Of a stretch of DNA of 64,000 nt, positions 34,945 to 45,927 are shown piece after piece. A program made the position numbers and the translations under genes. Each line of letters begins with the position of its first letter. Position 1 is the first letter of the stretch. The stretch is from Hydrangea macrophylla (taxonomy: Eukaryota; Streptophyta; Magnoliopsida; Cornales; Hydrangeaceae), in assembly GCA_033977485.1 (NCBI GenBank), contig CM066997.1, forward strand, positions 81,004,634-81,068,633, written 5' to 3'. The notes under the pieces are model-generated. The model was not told the DNA's origin. It worked only from the letters and a program-made list of their open reading frames with translations, and did no database searches.

Positions 34945-36810
34945 GAACATGTGGCACGAGAGTGACAGAGAAGAAACAGGGAAAGGGAGCTTGAAAGTTG
35001 TTTCCGAAGTTTATGATCTGTGGACAAAGGAAGAAGTCAGTCATCTAACCCAGTCAGGGAGACACTTCAAACCATAAGCTAGAGGAAGATCACCCAGGGA
35101 GGGATTTAGATAAGGGGAAAGAGAAGATGAATGGAGAAGAAGAAGAGGATAGGGTTTTAAAGCAAATGAGAAAGACTCATGCCAACATCACCATCTGGGG
35201 TTTGTTGATCGCTTCTAAACGGCACCGGCAGGCAGTTCGGATGCCTTAAACCAATCTGATGTTTTAATCTACACAGCACCAGAAGACCTCGTGGGAATGA
35301 TCAATAGGATTCCGGCTCTGGCTATTACTTTCTCATCAGATGACCTACCTCCGGTAGGACGTGTTCACAATAAACTGCTTTATGTCATTATTGAATGCCT
35401 GGGAAACATTGTGCCTACTTGTCTTGTTGACAACGGGTCCGCTCTAAATGTGTGTCCGTTTCGAACAACTAAGCGCATGGGTTTGGATGAATCAACATTC
35501 ATACCATCTGAGTAGAGGGTGAGAGCGTATGACAACACTCAGAGGACGGTCATGGGGATAATTCTCCTTCATCTTATTGTCGGGCCTACAAAAAAGGAAG
35601 CCAGATTTCAGGTCATTGACCTTCCTATTTCTTTCAATTTGTTGTTGGGGAGGCTATGGTTAGAAAATCTAGGTGCCATACCATCTATAGTTCATCGGAA
35701 AGTCAAATGTGTCTAGGAAAGCAAGGTCTGTGATATTCTCGTGGACAGTTGGGTTCGCCTGTCTGCAGCTTCATTAAGCGTGCAAGTTTTAGAGGTGCAA
35801 TTTCAGGAAGAGGAGGCAAGTCTGGGAGAGTTTGAGTTTATTAACATGTTGGAAGAAGAGATGCCGAGAGAATTTATGCCGCTGTATTTTGATCAGTACG
35901 CAAGTTCGTTGGTCACTGGGATTATTAAAAAGATGGGTTTCTTCCCAGGCATGGGGCTGGGTAAAAAACATCAGGGTCTACCAGAGTTTCCAAGAATCCC
36001 CACCCAGACTCACACTCTCGGTCTAGGTTATCAACCATCAAAGAAGGAGCTGAGAGATAAGAAGAAGGCGACTGGCGCACCATTGGACCCTTACCTAAAG
36101 TCGCTCAATGGACACTTTGTTAAGGAGGGAGAGGATTTCCCCTTTTGTGGCTTCCCAGAACCATGGGTGGATCAAAAGGATAATTGTTTGAAGCCAGGGT
36201 TTGAGATCTTTTCCCCCATAAATTATCTGAGTATCAAGATCCATATCTACGGGTGCCCGTGAAGTCAACTACTGTTAAAGATTGGATTTGTGCGCTGGAT
36301 AGCTCGGTCATGAAGAATCTGTTGAGCAAGAAAAGTACAAAACTGATGGAACATTCCAAGAAGGGGTCGCGGAAGACAAGGCTAGAAAACAACATACTGA
36401 GGGATTGGTAGAAGAGGTGCAAGACGAGGAGGATAACGTGAAAGTACCCGAAAAAAGAAGAGATGGAGGAGATCACCAAGACAGGGGATCTAGAAGAATG
36501 CTTCATCACCAATTTGGGAGGAGAAAGCAAGAAATAGTGGGTTTTCGAGTCTAGTGATACGTATCCCCCCACATCTAGAGTCTTTAATGGCCCAAATGAG
36601 GCGTCTTTCAATTTCCATGTCTGTTGTAATCGCTCCGAAGAAAATCAATGAAAGTATGACTAATTCTACCTACTCGAATGCGCTTAATGAATGTGATGAT
36701 CTTGAAATACCAAATGAATTGCAAAAATTAATCGAAAAAGAAAAAGAACCTGTGGCACGAGAGTGACAGAGAAGAACCTGTGGCACGAGAGTTATAAATC
36801 AGGTAGGAGA
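34945..36810 (+). pseudogene. Array copy 4: protease/G-patch module
   Basis: This copy is 1866 bp. A one-base deletion near 35237 breaks the pre-protease frame. The protease is open at 35291-35515 (LVDNGSALNVCPF) and again at 35519-35716 after a TAG at 35513-35515; the flap block is altered to LLLGRLWLENLG. The G-patch ORF 35741-36262 is 173 codons and complete. Shared marks with copy 7 include TCTACACAGC, GGACGTGTTC and CATAAATTATCTG. Confidence 0.85.
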
Positions 36811-38677
36811 GAACCTATGGCACGAGAGTGACAGAGAAGAAACAGGGAAAGGGAGCTTGAAAGTTGTTTATGAAGTTTATGATCTGTGGGCAAAGGAAGA
36901 AGTCAGTCATCTAACCCGGTCAGGGAGACACTTCAAACCATGAGCTAGAGGAAGATCACCGGGGGAAGGAATTAAATAAGGGGAAAGAGAAGATGAATGG
37001 AGAAGAGGAAGAAGATAGGGTTTTAAAGCAAATGAGAAAGACTCAGGCCAACATCACCATCTAGGGTTTATTGATCGCTTCTAAACGGCACTGGCAGGCA
37101 GTTCTGGATGCCTTAAACCAATCTGATGTTTTAATCAACACAGCACCAGAAGAGCTCGTGGGAATGATCAATAGGATTCCGGCTCTGGCTATTACTTTCT
37201 CATCATATGACCTACCTCCGGGAGGACCTGTTCACAATAAACTGCTATATGTCATTATTGAATGCTTGGGATACACTGTGCCTACTTGTCTTGTTGACAA
37301 CGGGTCCGCTCTAAATGTGTGTCCGTTTCGAACAACTAAGCGCATGGGTTTGGATGAATCAACATTCATACCATCTGAGCAGAGGGTGAGAGCGTATGAC
37401 AATACTCAGAGGACGGTCATGGGGATAATTCTCCTTCATCTTATTGTCGGGCCTACGAAAAAGGAAGCCAGATTTCAGGTCATTGACATTCTTGTTTCTT
37501 TCAATTTGCTATTGGGGAGGCCATGGTTAGACAATCTAGGTGCCATACCATCTATAGTTCATCAAAAAGTCAAATGTGTCTAGGAAAGCAAGGTCTGTGA
37601 TAGTCTCGTGGACAGTTGGGTTCGCCTGTCTGAAGCTTCATTATGCGTGCCAGTTATAGAGGTGCAATTTCAGGAAGAGGAGGCAAGTCTGGGAGAGTTC
37701 GAGTTTATTAACATGTTGGAAGAAGAGATGCCGAGAGAATTTATGCCGCTGTATTTCGATCAGTACGCAAGTCCGTTGGTCACTGGGATTATGAAAAAGA
37801 TGGAATTCTTCCCAGGCATGGGGCTGGGTAAAAAACATCAGGGTCTACCAGAGTTTCCAACAATCCCCACCCAGACTCATACTCATGGTCTAGGTTATCA
37901 ACCATCGAAGAAGGAGCTGAGAGATAAGAAGAAGGCGACTAATGCACCATTAGACCCTTACCTAAATTCGCTCAATGGACACTTTGTAAAGGAGGGAGAG
38001 GATTTCCCCTTTTGTGGCTTCCCAGAACCATGGGTGGATCAAAAGGATAATTGTTTGAAGCCAGGGTTTGAGATCTTTTCCCCCACATATTCTCTGAGTA
38101 TCAAGATCCATATCAACGGGTGCCCGTGAAGTCAACTACTGTTAAAGATTGGACTGGTGCACTGGATGGCTCGGTCATGAAGAATCTGTTGAGCGAGAAA
38201 AGCACAAAACTGATGGAACATTCCAAGAAGGGGTCTTGGAAGACAAGGCTAGAAAACAACATGCTGAGGGATTGGTAGAAGAGGTGCAAGATGAGGAGGA
38301 TGACGTGAAATAACCCGAAAAAAGAAGAGATGGAGGAGATTACTAAGGCAGAGGATCTGGAAGAATGCTTCATCACCAATCTGGGAGGAGAAAGCAATAA
38401 ATAGTGGGTTTTCGAGTCTAGTGATACGTATCCCCCCACATCTAGAGTCTTTAATGGCCCAAATGAGGCGTCTTTCAATTTCCATGTCTGTTGTAATCGC
38501 TCCGAAGAAAATCAATGAAAGTATGACTAATTCTGCCTACTCGAATGCGCTTAATGAATGTGATGATCATGAAATACCAAATGAATTGCAAAAATTAATC
38601 GAAAAAGAAAAAGAACCTGTGGCACGAGAGTGACAGAGAAGAACCTGTGGCACGAGAGTTATAGATCAGGTAGGAGA
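36811..38677 (+). pseudogene. Array copy 5: protease/G-patch module
   Basis: A TAG in the pre-protease motif (near 37063) starts the open frame late. The protease 37071-37583 is complete from there, with LVDNGSALNVCPF and LLLGRPWLDNLG. The G-patch 37608-38129 is open, with KKMEFFPGMGLGKKHQG (first glycine replaced by Glu). The acidic linker has an extra TAA. The G-patch and linker halves share marks with copy 8 (GGAATTCTTCC, CAACAATCCCC). Confidence 0.85.
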
Positions 38678-40544
38678 GAACCTGTGGCACGAGAGTGACA
38701 GAGAAGAAACAGGGAATGGGAGCTTGAAAGTTGTTTCCGAAGTTTATGATCTATGGGCAAAAGAAGAAGTCAGTCATCTAACCCGGTCACGGAGACACTT
38801 CAAACCATGAGCTAGAGGAAGATCACCCGGGGAGGGAATCGGATAAGGGGAAAGAGAAGATGAATGGAGAAGAGGAAGAGGATTGGGTTTTAAAGCAAAT
38901 GAGAAAGACTCAGGCCAACATCACCATCTGGGGTTTGTTGATCACTTCTAAACGGCACCGGCAGGCAGTTCTGGATGCCTTAAACCAATCTGATGTTTTA
39001 ATCGACACAGCACCAGAAGACCTCGTGGGAATGATTAGTAGGATTCCAGCTCTGGCTATTACTTTCTCATCAGATGACCTACCTCCGGGAGGACCTGTTC
39101 ATAATAAACTGCTATATGTCATTATTGAATGCCTGGGAAACACTGTGCCTACTTCTCTTGTTGAAAACGGGTCCGCTCTAAATGTGTGTCCATTTCAAAC
39201 AACTAAGCGCATGGGGTCGGATGAATCAACATTCATACCATCTGAGCAGAGGGTGAGAGCGTATGACAATACTCAGAGGACGGTCATGGGGATAATTCTC
39301 CTTCATCTTATTGTCGGGCCTACGAAAAAGGAAGCCAGATTTCAGGTCATTGACATTCCTGTTTCTTTCAATTTGCTGTTGGAGAGGCCATGGTTAGACA
39401 ATCTAGGTGCCATACCATCTATAGTTCATCAAAAAGTCAAATGTGTCTAGGAAAGCAAGGTCTGTGATATTCTCGTGGACAGTTGGGTTCGCCTGTCTGA
39501 AGCATCATTATGCGTGCCAGTTTTAGAGGTGCAATTTCAGGAAGAGGAGGCAAGTCTGGGAGAGTTTGAGTTTATTAACATGTTGGAAGAAGAGATGCCG
39601 AGAGAATTTATGCCGCTGTATTTCGATCAGTACGCAAGTCCGTTGGTCACTGGGATTATGAAAAAGATGGGTTTCTTTCCAGGCATGGGGCTGGGTAAAA
39701 AACATCAGGGTCTACCAGAGTTTCCAAGAATCCCCACCCAGACTCACACTCAAAGTCTAGGTTATCAACCATCGAAGAAGGAGCTGAGAGATAAGAAGAA
39801 GGCTACTGATGCACCATTAGACCCTTACCTAAATTCGCACAATGGACACTTTGTAAAGGAGGGAGAGGATTTCCCCTTTTGTGGCTTCCCAGAACCATGG
39901 GTGGATCAAAAGGATAATTGTTTGAAGCCAGGGTTTGAGATCTTTTCCCCCACATATTCTCTGAGTATCAAGATCCATATCAACGGGTGCCCGTAAAGTC
40001 AACTACTGTTAAAGATTGGAATGGTGCGCTGGATGGCTCGGTCATGAAGAATCTTTTGAGCGAGAAAAGCACAAAACTGATGGAACATTCCAAGAAGGGG
40101 TCGTGGAAGACAAGGCTAGACAACAACATGCTGAGGGATTGGTAGAAGAGGTGCAAGACGAGGAGGATGACGTGAAAGAACCCGAAAAAAGAAGAGATGG
40201 AGGAGATTACCAAGGAAGAGGATCTGGAAGAATGCTTCATCACCAATCTGGGAGGAGAAAGCAATAAATAGTGGGTTTTCGAGTCTAGTGATACGTATCC
40301 CCCCACATCTAGAGTCTTTAATGGCCCAAATGAGGCGTCTTTCAATTTCCATGTCTGTTGTAATCGCTCCGAAGAAAATCAATGAAAGTATGACTAATTC
40401 TGCCTACTCGAATGCGCTTAATGAATGTGATGATCATGAAATACCAAATGAATTGCAAAAATTAATCGAAAAAGAAAAAGAACCTATTGCACGAGAGTGA
40501 CAGGGAAGAACCTGTGGCACGAGAGTTATAGATCAGGTAGGAGA
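38678..40544 (+). pseudogene. Array copy 6: protease/G-patch module, catalytic Asp replaced
   Basis: The protease frame is fully open (38860-39450, 196 codons) but reads SLVENGSALNVCPF, so the catalytic aspartate is Glu. The flap block has LLLERPWLDNLG, losing a conserved Gly. An open frame here does not mean an active enzyme. The G-patch 39475-39996 is complete (KKMGFFPGMGLGKKHQG, then SLGYQPSKKE). The acidic linker frame is 40016-40267. Confidence 0.85.
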
Positions 40545-42411
40545 GAACCTATGGCACGAGAGTGACAGAGAAGAAACAGGGAAAGGGAGCATGAAAGTTG
40601 TTTCCGAAGTTTATGATCTGTGGACAAAGGAAGAAGTCAGTCATCTAACCCAGTCAGGGAGACACTTCAAACCATGAGCTAGAGGAAGATCACCCGGGGA
40701 GGGAATTGGATAAGGGGAAAGAGAAGATGAATGGAGAAGAGGAAGAGGATAGGGTTTTAAAGCAAATAAGAAAGACTCAGGCCAACATCACCATCTGGGG
40801 TTTGTTGATCGCTTCTAAACGGCACCGGCAGGCAGTTCTGGATGCCTTAAACCAATCTGATGTTTTAATCTACACAGCGCCAGAAGACCTTGTGGGAATG
40901 ATCAATAGGATTCCGGCTCTGGCTATTACTTTCTCATCAGATGACCTACCTCCGGGAGGACGTGTTCATAGTAAACTGCTATATGTCATTATTGAATGCC
41001 TGGGAAACACTATGCCTACTTGTCTTGTTGACAACGGGTCTGCTCTAAATGTGTGTCCGTTTCGAACAACTAAGCGCATGGGTTTGGATGAATCGACATT
41101 CATACCATCTGAGCAGAGGGTGAGAGCGTATGACAACACTCAGAGGATGGTCACGGGGATAATTCTCCTTCATCTTATTGTCGGGCCTACGAAAAAGGAA
41201 GCCAGATTTCAGGTCATTGACATTCTTGTTTCTTTCAATTTGCTGTTGGATAGGCTATGGTTAGACAATCTAGGTGCCATACCATCTATAGTTCATCGGA
41301 AAGTCAAATGTGTCTAGGAAAGCAAGGTCTGTGATATTCTCCTGGACAGTTGGGTTCGTCTGTCTGAAGCTTCATTAAGCGTGCCAGTTTTAGAGGAGCA
41401 ATTTCAGGAAGAGGAGGCATGTCTGGGAGAGTTCGAGTTTATTAACATGTTGGAAGAAGAGATGCCAAGAGAATTTATGCCGCTGTATTTCGATCAGTAC
41501 GCAAGTTTGTTGGTCACTGGGATTATGAAAAAGATGGGTTTCTTCCCAGGTGTGGGGCTGGGTAAAAAACATCAGGGTCTCCCGAAGTTTCCAAGAATCC
41601 CCACCCAGACTCACACTCACGGTCTAGGTTATCAACCATCGAAGAAGGAGCTAAGAGATAAGAAGAAGGCGACTGACGCACCATTGGACCCTTACCTAAA
41701 GTCGCTCAATGGACACTTTGTTAAGGAGGGAGAGGATTTCCCCTTTTGTGGCTTCCCAGAACCATGGGTGGATCAAAAAGATAATTGTTTGAAGCCAGGG
41801 TTTGAGATCTTTTCCCCCATAAATTATCTGAGTATTAAGATCCATATCTACGGGTGCCCATGAAGTCAACTACTGTTAAATATTGGATTTGTGCGCTGGA
41901 TAGCTCGGTCATGAAGAATCTGTTGAGCGAGAAAAGTACAAAACTGATGGAACATTCCAAGAAGGGGTCGCGGAAGACAAGGCTAGAAAACAACATACTG
42001 AGGGATTGGTAGAAGTGGTGCAAGACGAGGAGGATAACGTGAAAGAACCCGAAAAAATAAGAGATGGAGGAGATCACCAAGACAGGGGATCTGGAAGAAT
42101 GCTTCATCACCAATTTGGGAGGAGAAAGCAAGAAATAGTGGGTTTTCGAATCTAGTGATACGTATCCCCCCACATCTAGAGTCTGTAATGGCCCAAATGA
42201 GGCGTCTTTCAATTTCCATGTCTGTTGTAATCGCTCCGAAGAAAATCAATGAAAGTATGACTAATTCTGCCTACTCGAATGCGCTTAATGAATGTGATGA
42301 TCTTGAAATACGAAATAAATTGCAAAAAATAATCGAAAAAGAAAAAGAACTTGTGGCACGAGAGTGACAGAGAAGAACCTGTGGCACGAGGGTTATAGAT
42401 CAGGTAGGAGA
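40545..42411 (+). pseudogene. Array copy 7: protease/G-patch module, longest protease frame
   Basis: The protease frame 40706-41317 (203 codons) is the longest of the eight. It keeps MDKGKEKMNGEEEE, TQANITIWGLLIASK and the catalytic LVDNGSALNVCPF, but the flap block reads LLLDRLWLDNLG. The G-patch 41381-41863 is open (GFFPGVGLGKKHQG). The UAG between protease and G-patch is present as in all copies. Its closest relative by shared marks is copy 4. Confidence 0.85.
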
Positions 42412-44258
42412 GAACCTGTGGCACGAGAGTGACAGAGAAGAAACAGGGAAAGGGAGCTTGAAAGTTGTTTTTGAAGTTTATGATCTGTGGGCAAAGGAAG
42501 AAGTCAGTCATCTAACCCGGTCAGGGAGACACTTCAAACCATGAGCTAGAGGAAGATCACCGGGGGAGGGAATTAAATAAGGGGAAAGAGAAGATGAATG
42601 GAGAAGAGGAAGAAGATAGGGTTTTAAAGCAAATGAGAAAGACTCAGGCCAACATCACCATCTGGGGTTTGTTGATCGCTTCTAAACGGCACCGGCAGGC
42701 AGTTCTGGATGCCTTAAACCAATCTGATGTTTTAATCGACACAGCACCAGAAGACCTCGTGGGAATGATCAGTAGGATTCCGGCTCTGGCTATTACGTTC
42801 TCATCAGATGACCTACCTCCGGGAGGACCTGTTCACAATAAACTGCTACATATCATTATTGAATGGCTGGGAAACACTGTGCCTACTTGTCTTGTTGACA
42901 ACGGGTCGCTCTAAATGTGTGTCCTTTTCGAACAACTAAGCGCATGGTTTTGGATGAATCAACATTCATACCATCTGAGCAGAGGGTGAGAGCGTATGAC
43001 AACACTCAGAGGACGGTCATGGGGATAATTCTCCTTCATCTTGTTGTCGGGCCTACGAAAAAGGAAGCCAGATTTTAGGTCATTGACATTCCTGTTTCTT
43101 TCAATTTGCTATTTGGGAGGCCATGGTTAGACAATCTAGGTGCCTTACCATCTATAGTTCATCGGAAAGTCAAATGTGTCTAGGAAAGCAAGGTCTGTGA
43201 TATTCTCGGGGACAGTTGGGTTCGTCTGTCTGACACTTCATCAAGCATGCCAGTTTTAGAGGTACAATTTCAGGAAGAGGAGGCAAGTCTGGGAGAGTTC
43301 GAGTTTATTAACATGTTGGAAGAAGAGATGCCGAGAGAATTTATGCCGCTGTATTTCGATCAGTACGCAAGTCCGTTGGTCACTGGGATTATGAAAAAGA
43401 TGGAATTCTTCCCAGGCATGGGGCTGGGTAAAAAACATCAGGGTCTACCAGAGTTTCCAACAATCCCCACCCAGACTCATACTCATGGTCTAGGTTATCA
43501 ACCATCGAAGAAGGAGCTGAGAGATAAGAAGAAGGCGACTAATGCACCATTAGACCCTTTCCTAAATTCGCTCAATGGACACTTTGTAAAGGAGGGAGAG
43601 GATTTCCCCTTTTGTGGCTTCCCAGAACCATGGGTGGATCAAAAGGATAATTGTTTGAAGCCAGGGTTTGAGATCTTTTCCCCCACATATTCTCTGAGTA
43701 TCAAGATCTATATCAACGGGTGCCCGTGAAGTCAACTACTGTTAAAGATTGGACTGGTGCGCTGGATGGCTCGGTCATGAAGAATTTGTTGAGCGAGAAA
43801 AGCACAAAACTGATGGAACATTCCAAGAAGGGGTCATGGAAGACAAGGCTAGAAAATAACATGCTGAGGGATTGGTAGAAGAGGTGCAAGATGAGGAGGA
43901 TGACGTGAAAGAACCCGAAAAAGAAGAGATGGAGGAGATTACCAAGACAAGGGATTTGGAAGAATGCTTCATCACCAATCTGGGAGGAGAAAGCAAGAAA
44001 TAGTGGGTTTTCGAGTCTAGTGATACGTATCCCCCCACATCTAGAGTCTGTAATGGCCCAAATGAGGCGTCTTTCAATTTCCATGTCTGTTGTAATCGCT
44101 CCGAAGAAAATCAATGAAAGTATGACTAATTTTGCCTACTCGAATGAACTTAATGAATGTGATGATCATCAAATACCTAATGAATTGCAAAAATTAATCG
44201 AAAAAGAAAAAGAACCTGTGGCACGAGAGTGACAGAGAAGAACCTATGGCACGAGAGT
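42412..44258 (+). pseudogene. Array copy 8: protease/G-patch module fused to RT
   Basis: The protease frame 42594-42914 ends just after the active site (LVDNGS) because one base is missing near 42907, and a further stop lies near 43077. The G-patch 43247-43729 is open with KKMEFFPGMGLGKKHQG. Its protease half resembles copy 2 and its G-patch half copy 5, so the copy is a mosaic. The unit stops at the GGCACGAGAG word (44249-44258), where RT begins in mid-domain. Confidence 0.85.
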
Positions 44259-45327
44259 GGACAATACAGCGGGACATGAACTCCTATATTTTATGGATGG
44301 GTTCTCAGGGTATAACCAGATTCTAATAGAGCCCGAGGATAGAGAGAAAACCACTTTCATAACATCGTGGGGGACATACTGCTCTAGGGTGATGTCGTTT
44401 GGGCTTAAAAATGCGGGCGTAACTTACTTGCAGGCCGCTACGACGTTGTTGCACAATATGATCTATAGGGAGGTATAACTGTATGTAGACGATATGATTG
44501 TGAAATCTAAGGAGAGGAAAGGACACTTGGATGCGTTGAGAAAGTTCTTTAGAAGGTTAAGAGAATTTAGAATGAGGCTGAACCCTCAGAAGTGCACCTT
44601 TGGAGTCACTATCGGAAAGTTGTTGGGGTTTCTTATCACTCAGAGAGGGATAGAGGTGGACCTGACCAAAATAAAGGCCATAGTTGAAATGCAGCCGCCC
44701 AAGAATGAGAAGGAATTAAGGGGATTTCTGGGTTAAATACAGTTCATAAGCCGCTTCATCTCAAAACTCACCCTAACCAGAGAAGTTCGAATGGTATACC
44801 TTATGCCAACAAGCCTTTGAAAAGGTCAAAACCGACCTTCAAAACCCGCCTGTCTTATCACCACCCTCACTTGGAAGACTTTACTGTTGTACCTGTCTGT
44901 GTCCGAAGATTCGATGGGGTGCATGTTGGCCTAAGCAGGAGAAGAGGGGCAAGTGGAAAGAGCCATTTATTATTTGAGCAAGAGGATGACTGGATATGAG
45001 CTGAACTACTTACCCCTCGAGAAAGCCTGTTGGGCCCTAGTCTGGTGTACTCGTTGTCTTAGGCATTATATGTTAGTCTTCCCTGTAATCCTGATCTCCT
45101 GAATGGACCCGCTTAAATACCTGTTTGAAAAACCTATTTAAACTAGTAGAATCTCCCGGTGGACCATGATGTTGGCTGAATTTGACATCAAGTACGTCAC
45201 TTCCAAATCCGTAAAAGGAAGAGCTGTCGCCGAATACCTAGCCAACCTTGCCATAGAATCTGGAGAAACAGGTGAGTTTCGATTTCCAGATGAAGGGGTG
45301 ATGGGGATAGAGGAAAACTTGTAGAAA
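44257..45327 (+). pseudogene. Reverse transcriptase and first RNase H of the Tat element (N-terminal half of RT missing)
   Basis: RT starts at VDNTAGHELLYFMDGFSGYNQ, which is the catalytic palm (first Asp in FMDGFSGYNQ). The upstream fingers region normally found after the G-patch linker is absent. The frame 44257-44478 ends at a TAA just before LYVDDMIVKSK (catalytic YVDD, near 44479-44511). RT continues at 44494-44736 to LRGFLG and a stop. RNase H follows in a broken state (SKRMTGYELNYLPLEKACWA and AEFDIKYVTSKSVKGRAVAEYL, about 44960-45270) with stops near 45104 and 45140. Confidence 0.88.
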
Positions 45328-45927
45328 ATGTACTTTGATGGAGCAGCCAACCAACTGGGCTACGGGGTTGGGATCATCCTTGTAGCACTAGATGGGACCC
45401 CAACCCCTTTAGCCATCAAGCTTAAGTACAACTCAACCAACAACACGGCAGAATATGAGGCGTACATAATTGGAATGGAAGCGGCGCTGGCCTTAAAGGT
45501 TGAGAAGATTGATGTTTTCGGGGACTCTAATTTGATCATATCTCAAGTTCGGGGTGATTAGAGGGTGAAGCATGAGAAATTCAGACCCTACCACGATTAT
45601 CTGGAGAGTTTAAAGGTGTGGTTCAAGAAAATATCATTGTATTACCTTCCCAGAGAAGAGAACCAACTGGCCGATTCCCTAGCAACCTTAGTCTCAATGA
45701 TACAAATCCCTTCAGGAGTCACCATGATCCCGCTATCCATAGAAATAAGGAACCAACCATCATTTGAGATAGTCGCAGCCCTAGAGAATGAAGGGGAAGT
45801 GCCTTGGTATGAAGACGTTTGGAAGTTCATTAAAGAAGGGGAATACCCCGGGGGAGCCTCAGAGAAGGACAAGAAGGCAGTCCGGAGATTCTTTACTCAA
45901 TTCGTGATCTATGCGGACAAACTATGA
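45328..45927 (+). pseudogene. Second (archaeal-type) RNase H of the Tat element
   Basis: This ORF begins MYFDGAANQLGYGVGIIL and contains NNTAEYEAYIIGMEAAL and VFGDSNLIISQV, giving the Asp, Glu and Asp of an RNase H active site. A TAG at 45559-45561 separates it from the C-terminal stretch SLYYLPREENQLADSLATL (45565-45927). Family knowledge: the Tat lineage acquired an additional RNase H after the original one, and this sequence has the position and motifs of that domain. Confidence 0.82.

Larger units (their letters stand above)
20679..44258 (+). repeat. Eight-copy tandem array of a 1867-bp protease/G-patch module
   Basis: The anchor word GAACCTGTGG(C)ACGAGAGTGACAG recurs at 20701, 22471, 24338, 34945, 36811, 38678, 40545 and 42412. 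After removing the copia insertion (8735 bp plus 5-bp duplication) the spacings are 1770, 1867, 1867, 1866, 1867, 1867 and 1867 bp. Each unit reads: VYDLWAKEEVSHLTRSGRHF motif, acidic KGKEKMNGEEEE segment, TQANITIWGLLIASK motif, aspartic protease, G-patch, Cys/Trp-containing linker, acidic linker, and a short C-terminal stretch ending EKEKEPVARE. Normal Tat elements have one such module. The first copy joins gag and the last joins RT in mid-domain. Confidence 0.95.

Noticed and set aside
21959..44114. Minus-strand ORFs of about 125 and 88 codons repeated in every array copy (starting MKDASFGPL and MIFFGAITT)
   Set aside because: They recur only because the unit is repeated. They lie antisense to the linker and G-patch regions, show no domain, and vary freely in length.
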